A stretch of 64,000 bases of DNA from Volutella citrinella (GCA_034401135.1 JAWZSP010000002.1:2418001-2482000); one strand, 5' to 3'; positions 1-10,755 are shown, numbered from the stretch's first letter. Made by a program: numbers and translations. Notes: generated from the letters alone by a model not told the origin.

Positions 1-595
1 TCCAAGCGACATGAAGAGGTAGAGAAAAGCGGACGCCGAGCTGCAGTGGACTCTGCGAATCTCCTCCGGTCGATCAGGAGAGACGGCGGCAATGTGAGGT
101 TGAAGTGCTTCGACGAATTCCGGTTCGAGCTCGGTGACCAAGGAGTAGTATGATTTCTTCTTCTCGGGGTTCTGGAATGTTTCCCAGGGCAGTTCGTCGA
201 TATTCCAGGTGTGGACCAGGTCGATGTCGGGGAATCGTAGCTGGACGGTTCGTCGAGACTTGGAGAGAGTGGTGACATGTAGGTATGAGCGCAGAGAAAT
301 GGCTGCGGCAATGGCTGCCTTCGAATCCAGAGTCGTCAGTATGAATAACGAGCAATTGAGGGGGGCTTCAGTAGTGGCATACCTTGCCGTGCACAACAGA
401 GTGCTCGCCAAAGACAATGACCTTTCCTGGCGCCGACACCATGAAGGGCGGCGCCATAGGGTTGGAATTCCTGCGCTCCATCCTTAACCGGTCGCCTATT
501 CCGGAGCCGTTGATGTACGAGGCATCCACACCATTGCCATTGACGGTGTTGTGGCCGTTGGTGCCGTTGCCCATCTTTGGGTTTTGCGAAGGCAT
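1..595 (-). CDS. erg12: Mevalonate kinase, 5' part (runs off left edge)
   Basis: Phosphorylates mevalonate with ATP in the cytosolic isoprenoid/ergosterol pathway. Reading leftwards, exon 1 is 595-383 and exon 2 is 318-1. The 64-nt intron 382-319 starts GTATG, has a TACTGAC branch site and ends in AG; splicing joins the GHMP-kinase start APGKVIVFGEHSVVHGK to AAIAAAISLRSYLHV, as in fungal mevalonate kinases. The first ~55 residues are a low-complexity Asn/Gly-rich extension before the conserved core. Only about the first 177 residues are in the window; the ATP-binding loop and the rest lie beyond position 1. The ATG at 595 is the first in frame. The family is seen directly from the motif; the symbol follows from the single-copy nature of this enzyme in fungi. 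Confidence 0.93.
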
Positions 596-2305
596 TCGGA
601 CGCAGCAGGGTGTGTCGTGCGTCCTGCAAAAGCGATGCGAAATCGCTGCTCGCCGAGCGCCGGTGCTCCCTGTCGTTCAGGGGCGCTGAGGTTCTAGGGA
701 TTCCTCCTGGGTGGTTTTGGACTCGACTGCCTCTTTCTTGGTATATCGTGCGAACCTTGAATGGTCGAGTATCGTCAGGACACAGAATCGAAAGATGCGC
801 TCGAGGATGGTTGGTCTGTTGCTGTTGCTGTTGGTTCGCAGTGTTGCAGGGGAGTAGATTGGTCTAAGCGAGATGTCGTGGAATTTGTGTACTAGCAGAT
901 GCTAGCTGTACGGGGCAGCAGCAGGAAGGAAAGGGGAAGGGCGACGAGTTAAGAGTCCACGGATGTTAATCAAAAGTCATGAGCCGTGCGACGACTTAGT
1001 GGCTTGTCTCCAAAGGTTGTCTACCTTAGTGTGTCGTGTCAAGCAAACAACCCCCCGCACTTTCCCATGAGCGGCGTTTCTAGGAGGGCGTGTCGTACCT
1101 GCCTCTGCCTCTGCACGTCCGGTGCCAGGGAGGTGGGACACGGTGGGAGGGATGCAGGAGGATGGGAGGTGGCGCGTGCCCAGAAGAGGAAAAGGTCGGC
1201 TAGGCACAATCCACAGATAGGTGGATAATCGATATGAAGCAAAGGCAGGCTGAACGGCGTGGTTGCCACAGGGCCTTTTTTCTCACCTCTGGCCGACCTA
1301 ACAGGGGGCCACGGGTGATTTAAAGGGGGAGGAGCGTAGGTAGCGACCCCAACAAGAGAAGCGCAGGTGACCCGTCGCGTTCGGGTGAGTTTAAGAGATC
1401 AGGTTCGGGTCGTTTTAGACCATCGGGAGGGGACGTGAGTAATGATAGACCGCCAATTGGAAGAAACAAGTGGCGGTCTAGTTCCCCATCGCCAGACCTA
1501 TGCTGGAAGCAGTGGCCAGGTTTTACCCTACTGGAACTCCCGATTTGCCCGCTGAGGGCAGGGGCATGACGGCAGCTGGGCACGGGACGGTAACGCAAAG
1601 CCATTGCCTCAGCTCCATGAAAGTTAATTATTAGAATAGCACTCGCGCATGGCTAGCTGGCTTTTTCAGCGCACCGTACGCACGCTGCCAGTCTGTTCAG
1701 GGCCTAATGAGTGGCTTGGGTGCCTCCGCCTCGAAAGACACGCAAGAGAAGGGATACAATCACCGGAGTACGCGACGGGGATCAGCGCCGATGACGAAAA
1801 TGAGGATGCCCGAACTGGACATACATGGTGGGTGGCAGGCAGGCGCAGAGCAGCCGCATTGCGCATTGTGGAGGGGCTCGAGTTGGACGAGGCCAGGGGC
1901 GATCCCCACCAAGATTGACGCGAGGGACGTACTCGTATGCTGGGAGCTGGTGCGAGGCGCAACTTGGTTACTACCATAGCCCACCACAACTTGTAAGGTA
2001 TGTCGGCACCGATCAGGTACGGGCTACAGTGTTGCCCAGTCATAACATTGGACCGCACAGAACAGGACGGCCGCCAAAGCAGATGACAGGTGTGGTTTTC
2101 AGGAATCCGAGGCTTCTCCACAACTTCATCAACTTTTCGGAATAGGACAACAAACCAGGCTTCTCCTCCAAGGGCCCATGGAAGCGCAGGGACGAAGATC
2201 GGAGAGGACATCAGACAACAACGCTCACCCCTCCCACAACATATTCATCCGGGTATACAGCCGAAAGAAGCCAACAGCCTTCTCGTGCCGTTCTGTCCCG
2301 AACCA

Positions 2306-2652
2306 ATGCCGGCCATGATCCATGTAGGCGCCGGGCTCAGAGACATGGGTGTGTTGCTCAATGACGGCTTACAGATCAAACACCCGCATCAGTGTTACCT
2401 GTTGCAGGGGAGGGCAGAGGGATCTGGCAACCATGCCTTCTCGCGGCTCGCCTCGCTGGATGCCGTGCTGCAGGACACCCAGGATTACGAACTCTGGGGC
2501 CTCGATGCTACCATGGCACGGTCGAGGCGTACCGAGCAAGGTATCCGACCTCAACACCATGGATCAGGAACGACCAGGCTGCTGGCGCTATCATTGATAT
2601 GACCATCACGGCTTCTTCTGCTGGTGACATCAAGTCTGAAGTCGTCTTTTGA
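2306..2652 (+). other. Protein-like but interrupted reading, possible gene relic
   Basis: From about 2306 one frame reads PMPAMIHVGAGLRDMGVLL and continues with mixed, protein-like composition to about 2515. A different frame then reads EAYRARYPTSTPWIRNDQ and ends at a TGA near 2652. A frame change near 2510 would be needed to join the two, and no good intron is present. It may be a decayed gene or chance; I recognise no family. The opposite strand also has open frames, so strand is uncertain. Confidence 0.15.
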
Positions 2653-2653
2653 G

Positions 2654-2687
2654 ATAGCCTTGAGTCTTCAATAGCCTTGAGTCTTCA
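2654..2687. repeat. 17-bp tandem duplication
   Basis: The 17-mer ATAGCCTTGAGTCTTCA occurs twice back to back (2654-2670 and 2671-2687), followed by a partial third start (ATA). It begins just after the TGA that ends the protein-like plus-strand reading. The copies are identical, so the duplication is probably recent, for example replication slippage. Confidence 0.9.
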
Positions 2688-2709
2688 ATACGCATGCCAC
2701 CAAGACCCG

Positions 2710-3089
2710 TCATGGCAGCTCATGCAAGAGCGTTGATCGTCGCACCAACTGGGCCGCTCCCTTGTGGTGGCTTGGGTGGGCCATGTTCAGGCCATCGTTG
2801 ATGTCCGCTTGTGTTCCTAACCCTGGCTGTCTGGATGCGGCATAATAAAGGCCAATCACTCACCATTCACTGCCAATTCCAATATCTTGTCGCACATAAA
2901 GTCCCGAACTCGATCATGCATGGCTTTGTCGTATTCGGAAGCCCCGCCTGCAGATAGTGGGTTGGGGGTGGATGTGGAGGGCTGAACTACCCCGAATTGG
3001 TGCAAGGGGTAATAGCGTCCACCTGCCCTTCGGAACCGACCCTCTTGCGACAACCTGGCACGCATGTTGACGTTGACAGAGATGCAATC
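2710..3089 (-). CDS. Possible small gene of unknown function, 5' end unresolved
   Basis: Reading leftwards, an acceptor TAG at 3092-3090 opens a frame starting DCISVNVNMRARL. It runs to a donor GTGAGT at 2863, with a clean phase-1 join to an acceptor at 2818-2817 (47-nt intron), and then reads to a TGA at 2712-2710. The exon contains a helical, charged stretch (SEYDKAMHDRVRDFMCDKI). Further upstream, at 3229-3160 on the same strand, another frame encodes a hydrophobic, signal-peptide-like segment (ISLLLLVAMMV) that could be the first exon, but it has no ATG before that segment and no strong donor. I recognise no family. The strict GTGAGT donor and matching phase are the main support. Confidence 0.3.
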
Positions 3090-3480
3090 CTATCAGCCCC
3101 GGCGGTGAGAGATATTGCAGCGGCGAAATGCGTCAGTTCAACGGCTTCCTCCGATAGATGTCCATTTGACATGCAAACCATCATAGCCACGAGCAAGAGT
3201 AGGGAGATACAGGGCGGTTGTGAGAGCACACCCGAAATGCTTCACTCTGCTCCAGATCTAGAACCGACCTTGATTGGCCAATCGAATCAGATCATTCACT
3301 TAAATCCGCACGCGAGCCATACATAGGCATGGCCACGTCAATGGTATTAGCGCTACATCATATCAGGTCGGGTTCAAGATCTGATGAATCGATGCTGGGC
3401 GCGAAGGTTGTGTAGAACGAAGAGACAACACAATGCCTTTCCTTCACCGTTGGAAACTGGGGCGCCTCCAGAGTGTAGAC

Positions 3481-3488
3481 TATATATA
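3481..3488 (+). promoter_or_regulatory. TATA-box-like element
   Basis: TATATATA lies 188 bp upstream of the ATG at 3676, correctly placed to serve the next plus-strand gene. There is no other candidate nearby. Confidence 0.4.
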
Positions 3489-3675
3489 GATGGATGCTAG
3501 GAATTTGACGTAATTGTGTAACCTTTGTGGAGGCACCGCCATGGCTACGCACTTCACTGAGCGTAAGCCTTGGTTGCCTAGGAATAGATGACACCCTTAA
3601 AATGAGGGGCAGTTTTGGAACAACGGAGGGAGGTGACGCCGTTTCATTCACGAATCTTGCAATTCGGCCTTCACC

Positions 3676-4305
3676 ATGTCACGCGTGACAGAATTCGCTC
3701 TCATCCAGTTGAAAAGCGAATACAACAGCAAGGGAGACTTTGCAAATGTGATCAGGAAAAGCCAGGCGATTCAAGATGAGTGGGCACACCAATACCAGGC
3801 GTTCTTACTCGATGGCCGAAAGAACCTGAGCAGTTTCTTCATTCAACAAGCTCAAGCGCCCTACCTTTTGATCACAGCACCATGGGAATCACCAGAGGGA
3901 CATCAAGAATGGATCAAAAGCGAGGAAAACGAGCAAGTGTTTGGATCCTTGTCTCAGCACATCGCTCAAAATCCGGACTCCGTGGTCCTTTTCCATATGC
4001 TGCCAATCGGAACAGCGAGCTGGCAGCATGTCAGCACTCCAGGAAAACAAATACATCTCTGCCGGATGACAATGCATCGCGATAATTTGGAGAGGGCCGA
4101 AAATGTGTACAGAGGTATCGAGGCGGAGGTCACCCAAGAATATCCTGTGGAATGGATCTGGGCGGGTTGGAGAGTTGACAAGGAAGAACATGTCGAAGAC
4201 CTCGTTGTTTTCTGGACTGGAGACATCGTGGAGCAGCTCCTTGGGGATCTGTTCAAACTCCCCGGTGTTCAGACTTTTGCTCGAGAGCTGAGCCACCTGG
4301 CTTAG
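3676..4305 (+). CDS. Hypothetical protein, possible ABM-like (dimeric alpha/beta barrel) fold
   Basis: An uninterrupted 209-residue frame with a good start context (TTCACCATGTC). There is no signal peptide or membrane segment. The protein looks like two repeats of an alpha/beta unit. The first half has a strand (TEFALIQLKSEY), a helix with EW, and PYLLITAPWESPEGHQEWIKS; the W-x-S-x-E-x-H pattern is typical of antibiotic-biosynthesis-monooxygenase-like barrels. The second half has IHLCRMTM, a helix, and WIWAGWRV followed by DLVVFWTGD. That fold assignment is inference and the substrate is unknown. A TATA-like element lies 188 bp upstream. The gene converges on rpl38, with 179 bp between the two stop codons. 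Confidence 0.72.
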   Translation: MSRVTEFALIQLKSEYNSKGDFANVIRKSQAIQDEWAHQYQAFLLDGRKNLSSFFIQQAQAPYLLITAPWESPEGHQEWIKSEENEQVFGSLSQHIAQNPDSVVLFHMLPIGTASWQHVSTPGKQIHLCRMTMHRDNLERAENVYRGIEAEVTQEYPVEWIWAGWRVDKEEHVEDLVVFWTGDIVEQLLGDLFKLPGVQTFARELSHLA

Positions 4306-4484
4306 GACATGGTGTGGAAGGGGAGGCCCATGGTTGGAGGTTTGTAACTCGAATCGTTCTCTGTTTTGGACTCTATCCGAACATCCTCCATTCAGAGCAC
4401 ATGAAATGCAAGGTATCCCAAGACGCCCATTCGTGCATGTGAAGATTTCCGCACCCAAAGCTACCCTTTTTTCATTCCATACCC

Positions 4485-4971
4485 TTAAGCGGACTTCTTG
4501 TTCTTCTTGGAGACATCGGTGAGCTGCAGAGCTACAGGGTTTAGTCAGTACTTTATCCAGCGATCGTCCTCGGCATGCTCTATGGCGAAGAGTTGGGGAG
4601 GCATACTGGGGGGAAGGCTCTGCTTGAGCTTCTCGGCCTTGTCGGAGTCCTTGAGCACCAGGGTGTAAAGGTGCTTCTGGCAGCGGACCTTGAACTTGAC
4701 GTTGTTGGTCTGCTTGCTCTTCTTGATCCGCGCGGCTGTGTCTGTATTAGAAAATATTCCATCGTCGATTTCCCATCATCCCGCGGGTGTCATGGCTCGT
4801 TGCCGTTCGAGGTCCACGCAAAGGGTTTTGGCACATACAGGAAGCGTCCTTCCGACGGCAGATCTCGATGAACTGGCAATCGCGCGTTAGTATTTTTGTT
4901 TTCGCACAAAGCAACACAAGGCGTTCTCTCTGTTATCTCACCTTCTTGATATCAGCGACCTCCTTAGGCAT
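4485..4971 (-). CDS. rpl38: 60S ribosomal protein L38 (eL38)
   Basis: Cytosolic large-subunit protein of 79 residues. Four exons read leftwards: 4971-4942, 4872-4839, 4735-4607 and 4531-4485. The product begins [20 protein letters not shown], continues with [19 protein letters not shown] and [20 protein letters not shown], and ends [12 protein letters not shown]; it is collinear with known L38 proteins and of the usual length. Junctions are supported by GTGAGA, GTATGT and GTATGC donors and a TACTGAC branch site before the last acceptor. The last intron would otherwise read on to a stop at TACTGA, so splicing is required. The first two exons are only 30 and 34 nt. It is divergent from the small gene at 5459. 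Confidence 0.95.
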
Positions 4972-5458
4972 TTTGGCGGTGGTTCAATGGGACGGTTGAA
5001 CAGGGTCTTGTGAAGGCACGGATTATCGATTTCGATAGATTTTGGGAGGAATTATTTTTGTGCGCTTGGTTTTCGCGGGGCGGTCTTCGTGCACGGACCA
5101 TTGGTGGACTGCAAATTCAATTGGGCAGAGATGTAGCTAGGCCCACTGGTGCTGTGGCTTCGAGATTGCCTGTGGCTGATTTGTGGTGTGTGGCGCAGGC
5201 AATCGTCTGCCAATGCATACGTCACGAGCATGAGGCAACCATTCGACCCTAGCTTCAAGACTGACTTGGACACCTTTCATCAGTCGAAGCAACCCTCACC
5301 CTTTTATTTCATGTGAATGTGTCTAGGACTCGTAGACTCTTTCACATGTAGGTGGTATTCGTCCTGATTCCACAAGAACATTACAAAAGGAGCTATTTGG
5401 CCTGACATCCACTTTCGGTACATGAGTGAAACCTTGCTCACGTCAGTCGCCGTTCAAG
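4972..5458. promoter_or_regulatory. rpl38: Divergent promoter between rpl38 and the small gene at 5459
   Basis: The 487 bp between the two start codons must carry both leaders and promoters. The sequence is T-rich near rpl38, as is common for ribosomal-protein leaders. I see no clear TATA box and no conserved reading frame. Confidence 0.5.
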
Positions 5459-5900
5459 ATGCCTGCTCCACTTGACAACATGATGAAGTCCAAGGTACGT
5501 ATGCATGCCAAACTACAGTATTCCTGCCGTTCATCATCCATTTCTGCCAGCTGGATTAACTTGACTACAGAACTTGGTATTGGGTGAGTATCTTTATAGG
5601 GTAGCATCTGAGTGTTGCTGAGAAAAATTAGCCTTCGGAGGCGCTGTGGCAGCCGCGACAGCATGGACTCTATGGGGAGGTGATTTATTTCCAGCTCCAC
5701 CAGACCCCAAGGGCGACCCAAATACGTGGACGAGGGAGGAGATGCGAAGGTGGTTGGCTGCTGTTGGTTGAACCCCTCCTTGAACTCACACCACGAGCTG
5801 ACCGAACCACTCACAGCGGAACTTATATCCCCAAGAAAAGGACACGAGGGAGGAACTTCTGGCTAGAGTATTGGCAAACATGAGGACACCAAGGAGCTGA
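5459..5900 (+). CDS. Small conserved fungal membrane protein, probably mitochondrial
   Basis: Four exons: 5459-5494, 5571-5583 (13 nt), 5632-5762 and 5817-5900, giving 87 residues. The product starts MPAPLDNMMKSKNLVLGAFG, has one hydrophobic segment (VLGAFGGAVAAATAWTLWG, about residues 15-33), then a soluble tail with EEMRRWLAARNLYP and TREELLARVLANM. Donors are GTACGT, GTGAGT and GTTGGT, and all phases agree. The tail resembles a short helix-turn-helix repeat, but no function is known to me. A short positive N-terminus plus one membrane span suggests an inner mitochondrial membrane location; this is inference. The micro-exon means simple ORF calling misses the gene. Confidence 0.82.
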
Positions 5901-6583
5901 TTTGGTCTGCAGTGTAAGTCATTGCACTTGATTTGATCTAGCCTTTCGAATGCAGTATTGATGACGTCTGTCTAGCATTCAATGCCTGGATTCGCCAAGG
6001 CTCTGGCTTACACGTAGGTTTTGTTGGTGTTGCGATGCTGTAACTGAAAATCGGATATAATTATCATGGAAGAAAAATTGTAATGAATCAGAGCCTCAAT
6101 TGTGCCTATTTGATTTATTTGGACTCCGTCTTCTGCTCTAGCTTTGTCACCTTGAAGCATCGAGGGAAGCGGCCGACTCAAAAGTAAGGGACCAGCCACT
6201 GGTGGACCGGATCGGCAGTCCTTGGCGCACTCTTGCAGGGCGCTAGCACTCGGTGCCCGCTCCCCAACCAGCCACCCAACAGTCTGTCGCTGTGGAATGG
6301 TTGTCTCATGTCCTGCACGTGCCACCTGAGTGCCAGGCTTCGACCCACCTAGGCTGTTCCTCGTCACCAGGCTTCGCTGCAACAGCAGCTTCGACATTCC
6401 TTCATCTCTGCCTACCGTCACCTCTTGCCGGGCATGGGTCCCCCTCAGTAGATCCGCCCTGTCAAACCACCCGTGTGTGATTCCGATTTCCCGTGTTGCC
6501 TTGTGCCACAGGCGGGCGCCGGCCGATGATCCATCTTCGCTTCCACACCCTATGTTCCCGACGTCATCCATAAGCCGGACACC
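5901..6583. other. Intergenic region, leader of the gene at 6584
   Basis: 683 bp with no supported gene. A minus-strand frame (6637-6008) is antisense to the next gene's start and has no motifs. The pyrimidine-rich sequence before 6584 is typical of a fungal 5' leader. Confidence 0.5.
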
Positions 6584-7936
6584 ATGGCCTTCCTCGAAGA
6601 CCCGCGCCTGCGCCAACGCTGGAACCAGATCACCCATGATGCTGAGGCAGTGACAGAGAACGCGGCCGCCGGGATCTGGTCATTTCAGCATCATTACATC
6701 AACCCATGCCTGTCTAATATTGCCAATTCCTTTGAGCAATGCACAGCCGTCTGCCTTGGCGACCCAGAAGAGCGCCTACGAAGGCGTCGAGAGCAAGAGC
6801 GTGCGCGAGGGAGGGCGGAATACAGCTTCGACTTCTACGATGATTGGTACGAAGACGAACAGAGCGCTGGCTTGTTTGGCACCTGGGGGAATGAGGACTG
6901 GGATCGCTTGTTAGCTGGTACCGGGAGCCAGCGAAGGCACCCAGCGGGCGAAACATCCGAGCAACCGCAGAGGAAACGAGGAATGAGCTACGGAACGCGA
7001 GGTGGTAGAAGGAAACCGACCGAAGAAGATCCGACGATTATTCCCAGCACACAACCGATCGGCTTCCTGAGCAAGCTGCCGTGGAAGGTAGGCGGCACGC
7101 TACGATACAAACCCAGCGCCGCAGATCTCCAGGATCATCCAAATAGACACATCGATGGCGAGGCGGAGCCGCTCCTAGGCTCGGACTCCGAATCCGACGT
7201 TGGCGAACTTCCTGTGACTAGGAAGCGAAGCGGGACGACTGGGTCGGGCGACACATCGGATTCCTATCGATCCCGAGGGGATCTATTCCCAAGTGATGGA
7301 GAAGGAGAGGAGGATGCCGTTCCCTTGGATGACGACGTCACTTATGATATGGTCAGGAAAGACGACCGAAGTAGCGGGCGAAGCGGAAACAGTGCCTGGA
7401 GTAACGCCGACCCCAAAGGGAAGCAACCAGGCGGCAGACTTTCGGGGTCGCGGACAGTATCACGGACGACTCTTGTGTCTGCAAAGTCGAGAGACTCATT
7501 ACGAACCAGTCGAAGGTCCAGCTCCTTACCTAACACGCCAGATGCCGAAGGAGTTCCATCGCTAGACGATCTGGAAATGGAGGAACAGTTACTAAAACGG
7601 GCGGAAGAAGAGGACTTGGCTCGGAAAAAGGCTGCCGCGGCGCATCTAGCTGCCGAGAAAGGCCTCCTCGAGGTGGGAGGTACCGGGCGAGGCGTTGCGG
7701 AGCTGAAGCCTGAAGTAGCTGAAGACGAGGCTTATGAGGCCGAGGCTCCCAAGGCGAAGGCCCCAAAGGCGTTTGCGGAAGCAGTTGACGCGGGGCAAGT
7801 GCCGAACCTGACGGACAAAATTCTCCGACCCCGGCGGGATCAGAGCCAAGATTGGCCCGCGAGCGAGGTGACAAGCGAGGTGAAGGTGCCGGACCCGGTT
7901 GGGTTCGTCCCGGCGCGTCTCCCGCACTTTGGCTGA
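6584..7936 (+). CDS. Conserved fungal protein of unknown function, largely disordered
   Basis: Single exon, 450 residues, start context GACACCATGGCC. The conserved part is the N-terminus: WSFQHHYINPCLSNIANSFE, then CTAVCLGDPEERLRRRRE, YSFDFYDDWYEDE and WGNEDWDRLLAGTG. Next come a basic patch (RKRGMSYGTRGGRRK) and IIPSTQPIGFLSKLPWKVGG. From about residue 190 on the chain is Ser/Asp/Glu/Arg-rich with an acidic coiled helix near 330-355 (EMEEQLLKRAEEEDLARKK), and it looks unstructured. There is no signal peptide or transmembrane span. I recall this architecture from other sordariomycetes, where it is annotated only as hypothetical. No function is proposed. Confidence 0.88.
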   Translation: MAFLEDPRLRQRWNQITHDAEAVTENAAAGIWSFQHHYINPCLSNIANSFEQCTAVCLGDPEERLRRRREQERARGRAEYSFDFYDDWYEDEQSAGLFGTWGNEDWDRLLAGTGSQRRHPAGETSEQPQRKRGMSYGTRGGRRKPTEEDPTIIPSTQPIGFLSKLPWKVGGTLRYKPSAADLQDHPNRHIDGEAEPLLGSDSESDVGELPVTRKRSGTTGSGDTSDSYRSRGDLFPSDGEGEEDAVPLDDDVTYDMVRKDDRSSGRSGNSAWSNADPKGKQPGGRLSGSRTVSRTTLVSAKSRDSLRTSRRSSSLPNTPDAEGVPSLDDLEMEEQLLKRAEEEDLARKKAAAAHLAAEKGLLEVGGTGRGVAELKPEVAEDEAYEAEAPKAKAPKAFAEAVDAGQVPNLTDKILRPRRDQSQDWPASEVTSEVKVPDPVGFVPARLPHFG

Positions 7937-9181
7937 ACGGCATAATGGTGGTGTTTGATACCGATTGGAGTCGCTGGCGAGCCCGGTCCTGTTCTTTTCC
8001 CTTTTTACACTGGGCATCACCGCCATGGCTATGGCTGGTGCAATTGATGTTGACTGCGATCGGACGGGTACGAGTACCTAGATTTTCCCTACCGCCTTGC
8101 AGGGCCACCCCGAGATGGGAGAGGCGTGCTGGGCAAACGATGATGACATAAAGCGGGAGCATATGTATGATACCAACCCGGGGAGGCTATCTGAGCCGTG
8201 GGCCATTTTTGCATAGCCCCACGACTGCCCAAGGCCCAAGCGAGCTCACTACAAGTTCGAGGCGCGGGGCTTAAAGATTATTCATGTTGAAGGCATTCGT
8301 CTGAATCAGTGTTTTCACACCCGGTTGGAACGCCGGCCTTGCTCTCTGCGTGGCCCTTCTAGCTAGTGGTGGCCGTGATCTGCTTGCGGGAATCATGCCG
8401 TCGAAATTGCATATTGGGTTTCACCACTACAGCAACGCTGGTTCGGCTCCAATTGCTGCACAAGTGCCGAGGAGGCCGCGAGCTGGGTATGTAATAGTAG
8501 AGCGCCGGTAATTATCTCTCTGGCTCAACGAGCAGCTGGCCCGCCCCACGTCGTGTCCCAAAGCCAGACGACGACCGCGGGATTGACGAGCTGCTTCCCC
8601 AAACAGGGAAATGCCTCGGTGCAGAGCCCTTCCCCCGCATCTATGGGCCCGCCCGACTACCCCAGGTTTCGTTTCTCAGTGGGCCGCGACAGCGTATGGG
8701 TGCTGTGACAGTGAGAGCAACAGCGCTGGAGACGCCACCGTGGAACCTCCTCCCCGCCACTTGCACCTGATGGGGTGCCCCGATACTCCGTTGCTCTATA
8801 TAGCACTGTGGGGTCGCCTGACTCTCAACTCCAACGGGCTGCCCTTGAAACCAGAAGCTGCTCAGGTCGCCTCGGTAAAAGCTGCAGTTGTGTCGCCTCT
8901 CCCACGAACGGCGAGTAAGAAGAAGCGAGCTCGCACCGCTGCCACCGAGTGGGAGCCCCCGTCTCTATCTGCGCTTGCGTTGCCCAGTGACTCCCAGGCC
9001 TCGGGGATTTTTGACAAGCCGAGCGAGTATTAAGCCCTGACGAAGTCTCACTTACACGGGCGCGACGGCGTTCGCATCATCCTCACCATCACCACCTCAC
9101 CACACTGAACAACAACCTCCCCTTCCCCTCTCGACCGCCGCATCACCCAGATCTGAACCAAGCTGTGCCGAGACCGACACA
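7937..9181. other. Intergenic region before the nitronate monooxygenase gene
   Basis: About 1.2 kb. A TATATAG element at 8795-8801 lies roughly 385 bp before the ATG at 9182. The last 100 bp are C-rich/CACCA-rich, a common fungal leader composition. A 140-codon frame at 8611-9033 has no recognisable motif or codon signal and is not called. Confidence 0.5.
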
Positions 9182-10301
9182 ATGGCTGCTGCTAAGGGAC
9201 CCATCACCACGCCGCTGACGACCCTGTTGGGCATCCAGCACCCCATCATCCTCGCCGGCATGGCGCGCACGTCGGGTGGCCCTCTCGCCGCCGCTGTGTC
9301 CAACGCCGGTGGTCTTGGTGTGATTGGCGGCTTCATGTACACGCCCGACCAGCTGCGCGAGATCATCGCCGAGATGAAGTCGCTGTGGAACAAGCCAAAC
9401 CTGCCCTTCGGCGTTGACCTGGCCCTCCCGCAGGTCGGCGGCAACGCGCGCAAGACGAACCACGACTACACCCACGGCAAGCTGGACGAGCTGATTGACA
9501 TCATCATTGACAGCGGCGCCAAGCTCTTCGTCAGCGCTGTCGGCGTGCCTCCCAAGTATGCCATTGACAAGTTCCACGCCAACGGTATCCTGGTCATGAA
9601 CATGGTTGGCCACCCCAAGCACGCGGTAGGTTGTCCGGCATCTGTTCCCTCGCTCTCTAGTCGCGATGCGCCTGCTAACGCCCTTCCAGGAGAAGGCTCT
9701 TGAGCTCGGCGTCGACATGATCTGCCCCCAGGGTGGTGAGGGTGGTGGCCACACCGGCGACATTGCCAACTCTGTGCTCATCCCCGCCGTCGTCGACGTC
9801 GCCAACAAATACAACCCCCCCATGCTCAACGGGCTCCCCGCTCTGGTCGTTGCCGCTGGTGGCATATCGTCCGGCCGCGCCCTTGCCAGCTCATTGATGC
9901 AGGGCGCCGTTGGCGTCTGGGTCGGCACCCGTTTCGTCGCCGCCGTTGAGGCTGGCTGCAGTGAGGAACACAAGCGCGAGGTTGTGTCCTGCGGCTTCTC
10001 CGACACTGAGCGTACCCTTGTTCTCTCTGGACGCCCCCTCCGCATGAAGACAAACGACTACATCCGTGGCTGGCACGCACGGCCCGAAAAGATCAAGGAG
10101 CTGTGCGACAAGGGCATCGTGCCCATTGAGCACGACCTGGACGAGGGCAACGACTTTGACCCTCCCCACCTCATGGGCCAGGTTGCTGGCTCCATCACCA
10201 GCATCCAGACCTCGAAGGAGATTGTCGATGACATGGTTAAGGAGGCCGTCGGTCAGCTGAAGCTGGCCAACGTGTACCTCACCACACAAGCGAAGCTGTA
10301 A
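9182..10301 (+). CDS. Nitronate monooxygenase (2-nitropropane dioxygenase family)
   Basis: FMN-dependent TIM-barrel enzyme that oxidises alkyl nitronates such as propionate-3-nitronate and so can detoxify nitro compounds. Exons 9182-9625 and 9690-10301 give 351 residues. The 64-nt intron has donor GTAGGT, branch TGCTAAC and acceptor CCAG; the join HPKHA/EKALELG keeps phase. Visible family motifs are GIQHPIILAGMARTSGGPLA at the start, GGLGVIGGF, ICPQGGEGGGHTGDI, the phosphate-binding AAGGISSGRALASSL, and GVWVGTRF. There is no targeting signal, so it is probably cytosolic. The strongly C-ending codons suggest good expression. Neighbours give no pathway link. Confidence 0.93.
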
Positions 10302-10755
10302 AAGGGTGTTTTTTTATTCGGTGTACTGGTAATAGTGAATTAAGAGCAAATGTTTGAGGTGATGATGGTTTGCCTGCAGCCAAGCGTGTATCAAGACAAC
10401 TGGCAGTTTCTACGCCACAAATGTGTGCTGTACAAACAAACATTACATTTTTAGAAATTCATCTTTGTTTCAGCACTGCCACTAGGCTCTCCGCAGGTGC
10501 TTGGCTGACCGCTAGACATTCATTCGGGCACATAAGGCCAACGTGATCCACAGCCTAAACTATAAGACAAAGAGCTGTCGGCTATTCTGAACAAAGAACC
10601 GTCAACTATTCACGAAACATGGCGATGAGAACCAGGAGGAGATTATATATTTTTGTTGACGAAATGTGTATATATTTGCGAGACCGTTTCCCTCCCTCCG
10701 ACAGTGGCTGGGCATCCACTCAGCTTCTCTCGAACAGTCGCAATCGACCTGCAAG
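10302..10755. promoter_or_regulatory. 3' region of the monooxygenase gene and promoter of the next gene
   Basis: The first part is T/A-rich 3' UTR. A TATATATTT element near 10645-10653 is about 105 bp upstream of the ATG at 10756. No gene is seen. Confidence 0.4.

Larger units (their letters stand above)
596..2709. other. Gene-poor region upstream of erg12
   Basis: This 2.1-kb stretch lies upstream of erg12, which reads left. The open frames here begin at random ATG/GTG/TTG codons, lack conserved motifs and have no convincing splice partners. A CAG/CTG-rich patch near 820-840 belongs to the erg12 leader region. The one stretch that reads somewhat like protein is 2306-2652 on the plus strand, listed separately. 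Confidence 0.5.

Noticed and set aside
1666..2211. 181-codon minus-strand frame upstream of erg12
   Set aside because: No motif, no splice partners and overlapped by open frames on the other strand; composition typical of random GC-rich DNA.
7530..8162. 210-codon frame antisense to the disordered conserved protein
   Set aside because: Shadow of the sense coding region; continues into non-coding sequence without motif.
8611..9033. 140-codon plus-strand frame before the nitronate monooxygenase gene
   Set aside because: No recognisable domain; composition and position fit promoter/leader sequence, including a TATATAG element inside it.
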